From Actinomyces israelii DSM 43320 (GTDB lineage Bacteria > Actinomycetota > Actinomycetes > Actinomycetales > Actinomycetaceae), in the NCBI RefSeq assembly GCF_000711965.1, contig NZ_JONS01000019.1, positions 1 through 64,000 of the forward strand: DNA of 64,000 nt. The letters are read 5' to 3'. Every line of letters starts with the position of its first letter. Within the stretch, counting starts at the first letter, position 1. The position numbers were made by a program, and so were the translations under genes. Below, piece after piece: positions 25,448 through 33,357 of the stretch. The notes under the pieces were generated by a model that was not told where the DNA came from, searched no databases, and saw only the letters and a list, made by a program, of their open reading frames with translations.

Positions 25448-27097
25448 ACGCCGACGCCCACCCGGCCTCCCCGAGCGTCCCCGACGCGGGTGCCGCGCAC
25501 GCGAGCGCCGCGCAGGGGAGCGCCGCAGACCGGCCGGCCGCCATCAGCATTGACGCCCGCGCCCCCCGGCCCGGCGGCGGGCCGGGCCCGGCACCGGCGG
25601 GCCGAGCCTCGACGGCACAGACATCACAGCCCCCGCCCGCGCCGTCGGGCCCCGAGCGGCCGGGCCTGGGCCGTGAGACCAGGCCGTGGGCGCTGGCCGC
25701 CTGCCTCGCCGTCGGCGCGCTCGTCTGGTTCGTCCCCGTCCCGGGGGGGACTCGAGCCCAGCGCCTGGCACCTCTTCGCGATCTTCCTGGCCACCATCGT
25801 CGGAATCATCGCCAAGGCCGCCCCCATGGGCGCGCTGTCGATCATCGCCATGGCCCTGTGCGCCGCGACTGGCGTCCTCGCGCCCGACGGCGGCTCCGCC
25901 GACAAGGTCTCCGCCGCCCTGTCCGGCTTCTCCAACTCCACGATCTGGCTCATCGTCTCCGCGTTCTTCGCCGCCCGGACGGTGATCTCCTCCGGGCTGG
26001 GCGAGCGGCTCGCCTACCTGTTCGTCAGGGTCTTCGGCCGCTCGAGCCTCGGCCTGGCCTACGGGCTAGGCCTGGCCGACCTGGTCACCTCGCCGGCGAT
26101 CCCCTCGAACACGGCCCGCTCCGGGTACGTGTACCCGGTCATGATGAGCGTGGCCAGGGCCTTCGGCTCAGAACCGGACAGGCCGCAGACCCACCGGCGG
26201 CTCGGCTCCTACCTGGCGCTGACGACCTACAACCTCAACCTGGCCGTCTCCGTCATCTTCTTCACCGGCGCCGCCCCCAACGCCATGTCCTCGCGGCTGG
26301 CGGCCGCGGCCGGCGTCGAGGTCGACTGGCCCGGCTGGCTGCTGGCCGCGGTCGTGCCCGGACTCCTCGGCGTCGTCGCCGTGCCGCTGGTCACCTACGC
26401 GCTGCACAGGCCGGAGATCCGCCGCACCCCGGACGCCTCCGTCATGGCCGCCCGCGAGCTGAGGCGGCTCGGGCGGGTCACGGCGCACGAGTGGGTGACG
26501 CTCGGGGTCTTCCTCATCATGATCGTGCTGTGGGCGATAGGCGAGTCCTTCATGAGCGCGACGACGGTCGCCCTGCTGGGCCTGGGCGCGCTGCTGCTGA
26601 CCGGGGCGCTGACCTGGGAGCAGATGAAGGCCGAGCGCTCGGCCTGGGACACCCTGACCTGGTTCGCGGCGCTGGTCATGATGGGCACCTACCTCAACAA
26701 GCTCGGCTTCATCGGCTGGCTCGGGGACAGCACCGGCTCCATGATGGGGGGCCTGGGCACGGTCGCGGCCTTCGCGGCCCTGACGGGCGTGTACGCCCTG
26801 ACCCACTACCTGTTCGCCTCGGGCACGGCGCACACCGCCTCCATGTTCGCCGTCTTCCTCGGGGTGGGGCTGGCTCTCGGTCTGCCGGGGGTGCCGCTGA
26901 CGGTGTTCCTCGGGGCGATCCCGACCCTCATGGGATGCCTGACCCACTACGGCAACGGGCCGGCTCCCCTGTACTTCGGCTCCGGGTTCGTCGAGCTGGG
27001 GACCTGGTGGCGAACGGGGCTCGCGCTCGGGACCGTGCACCTGGCGATCTGGCTGGTGGTCGGCCCCCTCTGGTGGAGCATTATCGGCGTGTGGTGA
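25444..27097 (+). pseudogene. DASS/SLC13-type di- or tricarboxylate transporter, frame shifted at a G7 run
   Basis: Translation from ATG 25444 (overlapping the ttdB stop) gives a long Ala/Pro/Gly-rich N-terminus and the first membrane helix (WALAACLAVGALVWFVPVP). At GGGGGGG (25743-25749) the family similarity moves to the next frame: GGLEPSAWHLFAIFLATIVG, then SNSTIWLIVSAFFAAR, TSPAIPSNTARSGYVYPV and HYLFASGTAHTASMFAVF. The SNT and SGTA motifs are the sodium/substrate site of the DASS family. With six Gs the product would be one chain of about 550 residues with about 11-12 helices. Its place after ttdAB suggests tartrate/succinate exchange. The shift may be sequencing error, phase variation or real damage. 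Confidence 0.85.
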
Positions 27098-27120
27098 GTG
27101 AGACCGTGGTGAGTGAGACC
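27091..27120 (+). repeat. 15-base tandem duplication at the transporter gene end
   Basis: GTGGTGAGTGAGACC is present twice back to back (27091-27105 and 27106-27120). The transporter stop codon lies in the first copy. Confidence 0.9.
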
Positions 27121-27220
27121 GGTCGGCGGCGCGCGGGAGCCGGCGGCGTGGCGCATCCGCATCGGCAGCCACCGGGTGATCCGGGCCGACTCCGGCGGCT
27201 TCATCGTGCGAGCTGGTAGA
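27119..27220 (+). pseudogene. Possible RelE-type toxin remnant
   Basis: The frame reads REPAAWRIRIGSHRVIRAD, then GGFIVRAGRSS, resembling the core WRIRVGDYRVIY...VVRVGHR of RelE/ParE toxins. Both ends are missing. It overlaps the end of the HTH remnant on the other strand. Weak evidence. Confidence 0.25.
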
Positions 27221-27392
27221 TCCTCTGCCGCGTCACTCCGAGTATCCGGGCCGTATCAGAGGCGCTGTAGTGCCGTTGCTCTCGTAGCAGGGCCACGGCC
27301 TCGCGCCTGCGCGCCGCGGCGCGGGCGAGGGCTGCGCGCCCCGCGCGCTCCTCGGCCTCGCCCTGCTCCCAGATGCGCCGCGCCTCGACCAA
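27201..27392 (-). pseudogene. C-terminal HTH of a HicB-like antitoxin (5' end missing)
   Basis: 63 codons from a TTG directly after a stop. The product is an Ala/Arg/Glu-rich helix (EERAGRAALARAAARRREAVAL) followed by a compact HTH (YSASDTARILGVTRQRIYQLAR). This pairing is the usual C-terminus of actinobacterial HicB-type antitoxins of about 130-150 residues, whose N-terminal HicB fold is absent here. No HicA toxin gene is nearby. It is probably a left-over of a deletion that joined it to the HsdR fragment. Confidence 0.55.
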
Positions 27393-27502
27393 TCAGGATA
27401 TGCAATCGACTCAGTCGTCCGGCTCCTGCGCCCCTGCACCGAGTACCTCCAGGAGTACCTTGAGAAGGTGAGCGAGTTGCGCACCAGCTTCGAGCCCGGA
27501 GA

Positions 27503-28039
27503 GTGATCGCCTCCGAGAGCGAGCAGAAGCGCTTCATCCGGCTCTTCGGGGCGATCCTGCGGCTGCGCAACATCCTGACGAGCTTCGACGATTTCGCCGA
27601 CGCCGATGTCCTCGACGACGTCGACCACGAGATCCCGGCCGACATCACACGCGCACTGGCCTCCAGCCCGTCCCTGCACAACAAGCGCGACCTCATCGAG
27701 GACTTCGTCCGCTCCGTGTCCTCGACGGGCGACGTCGCCGCCCAGTGGGAGGCCCACATTACGGACCGCCAACAAGCCGAGCTCGATGCCCTCATCTCCG
27801 AGGAGCGTCTCAAGGCCGAGCCGACCAGGCGGCTCGTGGCGGCCGCTGTGGCGGGACTCGCACGCATCGGCGTCGAAGGAACCGCCGTCTCACGCATCCT
27901 CCCGCCCATGTCGCGGTTCCGCAGGACCGCCGGCTCCGACACTCTCGACACCAAGAAGCACCGCGTGGCCGACGAGCTCGCATGCCACGTCGACCGTTTC
28001 AGCGGGCTGTTGGGCGTAAGGATACGGCCCGGAAGGTGA
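27503..28039 (+). pseudogene. C-terminal fragment of a type I restriction enzyme R subunit (HsdR)
   Basis: 178 codons read the helical C-terminal domain of HsdR: RFIRLFGAILRLRNILTSFDDF, then HNKRDLIEDFVRSV, ISEERLKAEPTRRLVA and GTAVSRILPPMSRF. In intact proteins this block follows a nuclease and two helicase domains of about 700 residues, all missing here, and the chain normally ends about where this one changes to GVRIRPGR. At 28018 the sequence joins the 3' half of a small-peptide locus that is complete at 29446. No hsdM or hsdS is in the window. So it is a relic of a type I system. Confidence 0.75.
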
Positions 28040-28205
28040 GCGACATCGTGACCGGTCTCGCTCGCCTGGTCCGGGCCGTTGGTGTCCTTGTGGATGCCCT
28101 CGGCAGGTGGTTCATCTGAGCCGCCCGCCAGGGGAGCCATCCGGGCCCGCCGGGTGGCTCCCCACCGTTTTGACCCACCCGAACCGCCGACGTCCACACC
28201 CGGCA
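28018..28205 (+). repeat. Direct repeat 1 (3' half of small-peptide locus)
   Basis: About 188 bases, over 90% identical to 29488-29676. It includes the last 33 codons of the peptide gene (KDTARKVSDIVTGLARLV to GRWFI, stop 28117-28119), its terminator and about 40 bases beyond. The upstream third of the gene is replaced by HsdR sequence, so this copy has no start codon. Confidence 0.9.
28131..28163 (+). terminator. Terminator of the truncated peptide locus
   Basis: GGGGAGCCATCCGG (28131-28144) pairs with CCGGGTGGCTCCCC (28150-28163), one wobble, followed by CACCGTTTTGAC, so it has a short T-run. Confidence 0.8.
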
Positions 28206-28425
28206 GGCCAGTACGGGCCGCTACGCTCATGTGCCGGCGCCGGGCTCGGGTTGCGGCGAAACGGGAGCCGCGGGCGCTGTCGCTGGTGCGCGAGCCATCG
28301 CGGGGTGCTCCACGGTGGATGGCGGTGACGCGGCCTGCGGTGACGTCCTCGTCAAGCTGGTCGTAGCGGACCCGCGTTCCGGCGAAGAAGGGCCGGGCCG
28401 CGCGTCAACCGACTCCGAGCCGGCA

Positions 28426-28549
28426 GGTGTCCACCAGAATGACATTGGCCCCTCCGGGCCCAGACGCGCAAGAGAAAAACCGCATGATCGCAAGGATTCT
28501 TCCGAGAGGCACGACGCCCTGGGCCTCCAATGTCATTCTGACGGACACC
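28426..28549. repeat. Long inverted repeat around a 70-base loop
   Basis: GGTGTCCACCAGAATGACA and following bases (28426-28452) are the near-perfect complement of 28521-28549 (core CCAATGTCATTCTG, outer GGACACC). The loop is about 70 bases. The arms contain AATGACATTGG. The stretch 28206-28589 otherwise shows no recognisable gene. Confidence 0.8.
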
Positions 28550-28589
28550 CGGCCCCGCCCCGCACACAGCGGGCCTGCGGCCGGACGAG

Positions 28590-29250
28590 TCAGGCGGGCA
28601 GGGCCACGTGCACGACGAGCCGGCCCTTCTCCGCCACCCGCTGCTCGACCAGCCCGGCGAGACGGCCGGGCACGCGCCCGAAGGAGCTGGTCAGGCCGAC
28701 GAGCCACGTCCACGCGTCCTCCCCGAAGGTCTCGCAGTCCACAGGCATGTTCTCCGGCTCGTACGGGCCATCGGGGTAGACGCCGTACCAGTAGCAGGGG
28801 CTCGCCACTCGTCTTGAGAATCATGCGCGACCCGTCCTCATCGTCCCAGTCCCCGAAGGGCCCGAAACAGCTGCTCAAGACTCACCTCGACGAGACGGCT
28901 GATCCCATCGCCGACCGCGCAAAAGCTGAAGGAGTTGATCCCGCCCCACACGTCCAGCTTGTAGATGGTGGGATCGCCGTCCTCGCGACGAGCACGCAGG
29001 TCTCGGGCAAGAACCCCGGCGCCGTCGCCCTGGATGAGGGCGCTGGCCCCCAGGTGCCGATGTAACGGGCTCCCTCCACGCCCCGACCCGCGAGCATGGA
29101 GATCGTCTCGCCCGTCAGCCTCCATCCGGGCACCGACCGGTCGATGAAGGCCTGCGCGCCCTCGGGCCCGCCCTCCGGATGCGCAAGGATGTCGAGACGC
29201 GGCACCGTCGGCGAGACGGCCACGAGATGGGCCTTGAAGCTCATGCACAT
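28590..29250 (-). pseudogene. Unrecognised gene with several frameshifts
   Basis: Sensible protein sequence runs through three frames in order. MCMSFKAHLVAVSPTVPRLD to GARYIGTWG (from ATG 29250) is followed by GDPTIYKLDVWGGINSFSF, then by FGDWDDEDGSRMILKTSGEP, and last by CYWYGVYPDGPYEPENMPVD to the stop at 28590. Joined, it would be a soluble acidic protein of about 215 residues rich in W, D, G and Y. I do not know the family. At least three single-base shifts (near 29065, 28880 and 28797) break it. It lies between the two copies of the peptide repeat. Confidence 0.55.
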
Positions 29251-29445
29251 CCTTCGGGTCTCAGGGTCCCACCCGTCATGGGACCGCACGCGGAGCCATG
29301 GGGCGACAGGCGTATCAGCAAGCCGGGACTGTGGCCGACCGGACAGTCCGCACGGCATACTGGTGGGGCCTTCTCCGGCACCTTCTCCCGGAACACCCAG
29401 TGTCCTTGCCGGGGAAGTTAAGGAGCCAGGGAGGAGGTGGGGGCC

Positions 29446-29589
29446 GTGTCCAAGCCGAGAGGCAGACACGTCAAGATCCGCAAGGACAAGGATACGGCCC
29501 GGAAGGTGAGCGACGTCCTGACCGGTCTCGCTCGCCTGATCCGGGCCGTTGGTGTCCTTGTGGATGCCCTCGGCAGGTGGTTCAGCTGA
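29446..29589 (+). CDS. Small basic amphipathic peptide, 47 aa
   Basis: GTG 29446 follows a strong GGAGGAGG at good spacing. The product has a basic head (SKPRGRHVKIRKDKDTARK) and a C-terminal amphipathic helix (SDVLTGLARLIRAVGVLVDA, end GRWFS). A hairpin terminator with short spacing follows. The 3' two thirds of the gene and the terminator are repeated at 28018. Conservation between the copies is highest in the helix, with conservative changes only (V/I, I/V, S/I), which argues that the peptide is really made. The helix could act on a membrane (type I toxin or bacteriocin-like) or be a small regulator. No transport or immunity gene is near. Function unknown. Confidence 0.6.
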   Translation: MSKPRGRHVKIRKDKDTARKVSDVLTGLARLIRAVGVLVDALGRWFS

Positions 29590-29676
29590 GCCGCCTGCCA
29601 GGGGAGCCATCCGGGCCCAACCGGGTGGCTCCCCACCATTATGACCCACCCGAACCGCCGACGTCCACACCCGGCA
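29488..29676 (+). repeat. Direct repeat 2 (complete small-peptide locus)
   Basis: Matches 28018-28205 from codon 15 of the peptide gene through the terminator to CACACCCGGCA. The two copies are in direct orientation 1.47 kb apart, so recombination between them could delete the genes in between. Confidence 0.9.
29601..29634 (+). terminator. Terminator of the small-peptide gene
   Basis: GGGGAGCCATCCGG (29601-29614) pairs with CCGGGTGGCTCCCC (29621-29634), 11 bases after the stop. Confidence 0.8.
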
Positions 29677-29754
29677 AGCCTCCACGCCGACCTCGCCTCG
29701 GCCGCGGGCGCACCCCTGCGGATTCGTGTCGCACCCCTGCGGCACACTTGACCC

Positions 29755-32409
29755 ATGGCAGACGGCACCCGACGCGACCTCACCGAGCTCCTGGAGAGCA
29801 TCGGTGCGCGCGACGGCCGCCTCGTCCACCTCCGGCGCACCCCCGCGCGCCCCGCCCGCCACGCCGCCTGGCCCACCTGGGCCGACCCCGCGCTCGTGGC
29901 CGCCTACGGGCGCCTGGGGGTGGAGGCGCCGTGGACGCACCAGACCCGGGCCGCCGACGCCGTCCACGCCGGCCGCCACACGGTCCTGGCCACCGGCACG
30001 GGGTCGGGCAAGTCGCTGGCGGCCTGGCTGCCGATCGTCTCCGGCGTGCTCGCAGCCCAGGGCGGCGGGCCGGGCGACGGTCAGGGCGACGGGCCGGACG
30101 CCGGAGGGCGCATCTCCGCCTACGGCCGCCGCCCGACCGCCCTGTACCTCTCCCCCACCAAGGCCCTGGCCGCCGACCAGGCCGCCTCCCTGGAGCGCCT
30201 CGTGGCCGAGACCGAGGCCGTCCAGCAGGCCGACGGCGTCCCGGCCGGCTCCATCCGCACCGTGCACACCGGCACCTGCGACGGCGACACGCCCCTGCCT
30301 GAGCGCGACTGGGCGCGCGCCCACGCCGACGTCGTGCTCACCAACCCCGACTTCCTGCACTTCTCGCTCCTGCCGGGCCACGAGCGGTGGACGCGCTTCC
30401 TGCGCTCGCTGCGCTATGTGGTGGTCGACGAGTGCCACGCCTACCGCGGGCTCCTGGGCGCGCACGTCGCCCTCGTCCTGCGCCGCCTGCTGAGGCTGGT
30501 GCGCCGCCTGCGCCCAGACGGCCCGGAGCCGGTCGTGCTGTGCGCCTCCGCGACGGCGGGCGAGCCGGCCCTGACGGCCGCGCGCCTCATCGGGGCGGCG
30601 CCGGGCGCTGTCGTCGCCGTGACCGACGACGGCGCCCCCGCCGGCGAGCGGGTCCTCGCCCTGTGGCAGCCGGCGCTGCGCGAGCCGTGGCTCGCCTGGG
30701 CCCGGGAGGCCCCGGCCGCCGGCGCTGCTACCACCACGCCCGCGGCCCCCGGCGCGCCCGCCGACACCGGCGGGTCACGCACAGCCACCGCGGGCGAGCC
30801 ACGCACCGCCGGCCTCAGTACCGCCGCCCCCGGCACCGCCGGCCCCGACACGCTCGACCCCACCGAGGACCCCTCGGCCCGCCGCTCCGCCGTCGTCGAG
30901 GCAGCCGAGCTGCTCGTGGACCTGCTGAGCGTGGGCGCCCGGGCCCTCGTCTTCGTGCGCTCGCGGCGCAGCGCCGAGATCGTCGCCGAGCGCGCCAGGC
31001 GCACCCTGGGCCGCTCCCAGCCCGAGCTCATGAGTACCGTGGCCGCCTACCGGGGCGGCTACCTGCCCGAGGAGCGCCGGGCGCTGGAGAGGGACCTGCG
31101 CAGCGGCAGGCTCCGCGCCCTGGCCACCACCAGCGCCCTGGAGCTCGGCATCGACGTCACCGGCCTGGACGCCGTCCTCATCGCCGGCTGGCCGGGCACG
31201 CGGGTGAGCCTGGGCCAGCAGGCGGGCCGCGCCGGGCGGGCCGGCACCCGCGGCGTCGCCGTCCTCATCGCCTCCGACAACCCGCTGGACGCCTACCTCG
31301 TCCACCACCCCGAGGCGGTCTTCGCCGCCCCGGAGGCCACCGTCTTCGACCCCGCCAACCCCTACGTGCTCGCCCCGCACCTGTGCGCGGCGGCCGGAGA
31401 GGCGCCCCTGCGCGAGGCGGACCTGGCGCTGTTCGGGCTGCCCGACGAGACCCTCCTGGCCGACCTGGTGGCCCGCGGGGCGCTGCGCCGTCGGCCCTCC
31501 GGCTGGTACTGGAACGCGAGCCTGCCGGGCCGCCCCCAAGACCTGACCTCGCTGCGCGGGGACGGGCCGCCGGAGGTGCCGGTGGTCGACGCCGCCACGG
31601 GCGCGGTGGTCGGCACGGTTGACGGCGCCGCCGCGGACTCCACCGTGCACGAGGGCGCCGTCTACATCCACCAGGGCCGCAGCTACGTCGTCGCCGAGCT
31701 CACCGAGGAGGCCGCGATCGCGGTCGAGAAGGCGGCGGTCGGCTACCGGACCCGGGCACGTGAGCGCTCCAGCGTGCGCATTATCGCCGAGCGCGGGGCC
31801 CGGGAGTGGGGCGGGGGGATCCGCTGGTCCTTCGGGTCGGTGGAGGTCACCAGCCAGGTGACCGGCTACGCCAGGCTGGCCCTGCCGGGGATGGAGGTGG
31901 TCGCGCAGCACCAGCTGGACATGCCCGAGCGCGTCCTGCCGACCGCGGCCGTGTGGTGGACAGTGCCGGAGGCCGTCACCCGGGCGGCGGGCATCGCGAC
32001 CACTGACCTGCCCGGTGCGCTGCACGCCGCCGAGCACGCCTCGATCGGCATGCTGCCGCTGCTGGCCACCTGCGACCGGTGGGACATCGGCGGCCTGTCG
32101 ATCACCGCGCACCCGCAGACCGGGGAGCCCACGGTCTTCGTCCACGACGGTCACGCCGGCGGGGCCGGCTTCGCCGAGCGCGGCTACCGGGCCGGCGGGC
32201 AGTGGCTGGCCGCGACGCTCGCCGTCGTCGAGGGCTGCGCCTGCGCGGCCGGGTGCCCGAGCTGTGTGCAGTCCCCCAAGTGCGGCAACAACAACGAGCC
32301 GCTGGACAAGGCCGGGGCGATCCTCCTGCTGCGGCTGCTGGTGCGGGCGGTGTCGCGGGCCGGGGAGGGTGGCTCCGGTGGCGCCGACGACGACGGGGCC
32401 GCGCCGTGA
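29755..32409 (+). CDS. MrfA/YprA-type DEAD-box helicase with DUF1998 zinc domain
   Basis: An 884-residue superfamily 2 helicase. Walker A is GTGSGKS (81-87), motif II is DECH (225-228), motif III CASATAG and motif VI QQAGRAGRAG (488-497). A long disordered Ala/Pro/Thr linker (about 325-370) separates the two RecA-like domains. The C-terminus is the DUF1998 (MrfA) domain with a zinc-binding cluster CACAAGCPSC (828-837) and KCGNNNEPLDK. In Bacillus, MrfA repairs mitomycin C DNA lesions without UvrABC (family knowledge). The stop overlaps the start of a histidine kinase gene (GTGA), an odd partner for a repair helicase. Confidence 0.92.
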   Translation: MADGTRRDLTELLESIGARDGRLVHLRRTPARPARHAAWPTWADPALVAAYGRLGVEAPWTHQTRAADAVHAGRHTVLATGTGSGKSLAAWLPIVSGVLAAQGGGPGDGQGDGPDAGGRISAYGRRPTALYLSPTKALAADQAASLERLVAETEAVQQADGVPAGSIRTVHTGTCDGDTPLPERDWARAHADVVLTNPDFLHFSLLPGHERWTRFLRSLRYVVVDECHAYRGLLGAHVALVLRRLLRLVRRLRPDGPEPVVLCASATAGEPALTAARLIGAAPGAVVAVTDDGAPAGERVLALWQPALREPWLAWAREAPAAGAATTTPAAPGAPADTGGSRTATAGEPRTAGLSTAAPGTAGPDTLDPTEDPSARRSAVVEAAELLVDLLSVGARALVFVRSRRSAEIVAERARRTLGRSQPELMSTVAAYRGGYLPEERRALERDLRSGRLRALATTSALELGIDVTGLDAVLIAGWPGTRVSLGQQAGRAGRAGTRGVAVLIASDNPLDAYLVHHPEAVFAAPEATVFDPANPYVLAPHLCAAAGEAPLREADLALFGLPDETLLADLVARGALRRRPSGWYWNASLPGRPQDLTSLRGDGPPEVPVVDAATGAVVGTVDGAAADSTVHEGAVYIHQGRSYVVAELTEEAAIAVEKAAVGYRTRARERSSVRIIAERGAREWGGGIRWSFGSVEVTSQVTGYARLALPGMEVVAQHQLDMPERVLPTAAVWWTVPEAVTRAAGIATTDLPGALHAAEHASIGMLPLLATCDRWDIGGLSITAHPQTGEPTVFVHDGHAGGAGFAERGYRAGGQWLAATLAVVEGCACAAGCPSCVQSPKCGNNNEPLDKAGAILLLRLLVRAVSRAGEGGSGGADDDGAAP

Positions 32410-33338
32410 GCGGGACCGTCTGGGCCGTCGCCATCCTGGCCGTCCTCGCCGTGGCGGGGGCTGTCGGCGCGGTGGCGCTGGCCGCGCGCCGCACGCGCCT
32501 GGCGCGCGCCGAGACCGAGCGGCTGCGCGCGCAGGTCGCCCAGCACGCCGCCCCGCGCGACGCGCTGGCCCACGAGATCCGCACCCCGCTCACCCTCATC
32601 CGGGCCTCGGCCGAACTGCTCGCCGAGGAGACGCCCGGCAACCTCAACGAGGTGCAGCGGCGCTTCGTGGCCACCATTGTGGACAACACCGAGCAGGCCA
32701 TCGGCATGGCGGAGGACTTTCTGACCCAAGCGCGTCTCGACCACGCGCTGTTCGCCCTCCACCTGGAGACCGTCGAGCTGCGCCGCCTCGTGCGCAACCT
32801 GGTCCAGGAGATGCGCCGCACCGCGAGCACGCCCATGCGGCTGGAGGAGCACGGCGCCCCCATCCGCATGGTCGCCGACCGCCGGCTCCTGCGGCAGGCG
32901 ATCGCCAACACGGTGACGAACGCCGTGCGCCACGCGGGCCCGAGCGCCACCATCACCATCTCGGTCAGCAGCGAGGAGGACACCGCGCTCATCACCATCT
33001 CCGACGACGGCCGCGGCATGACGCCCCAGCAGCGCGAGGTGCTGTTCACGCCCTTCCGCTCACAGAATTCCCTGGAGGCTCCGGTCAGCCGCGGGGTCGG
33101 ACTGGGCATGGTGGTCACCAGGCAGATTCTCGCCCTGCACGGAGGGTCCATCCTGGTGGACTCCATGGCCTCGCGGGGGACCGTCGTCTACCTGACCGTG
33201 CCGCTCCGCCCGCCCGCGCCCGGAAGGCCCGACGCCGGGGCGGCCGAGGCCGCCGGGATCGGCAGGTCCGCGAAGCCCGTCGGGGCTGCGGAGTCCGCCG
33301 CGCGTCATAATGCCGCAACCGGGCCCGGCGGGGCATGA
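32406..33338 (+). CDS. Sensor histidine kinase, class I HisKA type
   Basis: A 310-residue kinase with one N-terminal membrane helix (VWAVAILAVLAVAGAVGAVAL). The HisKA dimer helix carries phospho-His H56 in ALAHEIRTPLTLI. The ATPase domain has the N-box ANTVTNAVRHAG, G1 SDDGRGM, F-box LFTPFRS and G2 GVGLGMVVTRQIL. There is almost no extracellular part, so the signal is probably membrane-borne or passed on by a partner protein such as the binding protein encoded downstream. GTG 32406 overlaps the helicase stop. The response regulator follows 19 bases after its stop. It probably controls the ABC importer downstream. Confidence 0.92.
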   Translation: MSGTVWAVAILAVLAVAGAVGAVALAARRTRLARAETERLRAQVAQHAAPRDALAHEIRTPLTLIRASAELLAEETPGNLNEVQRRFVATIVDNTEQAIGMAEDFLTQARLDHALFALHLETVELRRLVRNLVQEMRRTASTPMRLEEHGAPIRMVADRRLLRQAIANTVTNAVRHAGPSATITISVSSEEDTALITISDDGRGMTPQQREVLFTPFRSQNSLEAPVSRGVGLGMVVTRQILALHGGSILVDSMASRGTVVYLTVPLRPPAPGRPDAGAAEAAGIGRSAKPVGAAESAARHNAATGPGGA

Positions 33339-33357
33339 TGAGAACAGGAGACACACG

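Noticed and set aside
24775-27219. 814-codon open frame on the + strand
   Set aside because: It runs out of frame through ttdB and most of the transporter and is Arg/Gly/His-rich. Only the short stretch 25444-25740 in this frame is real, as the transporter N-terminus.
27393-27502. Short + frame reading VVRLLRPCTEYLQEYLEKV
   Set aside because: Looks protein-like, but it is too short and in a different frame from the HsdR fragment. Family not determined, so not listed as a gene.
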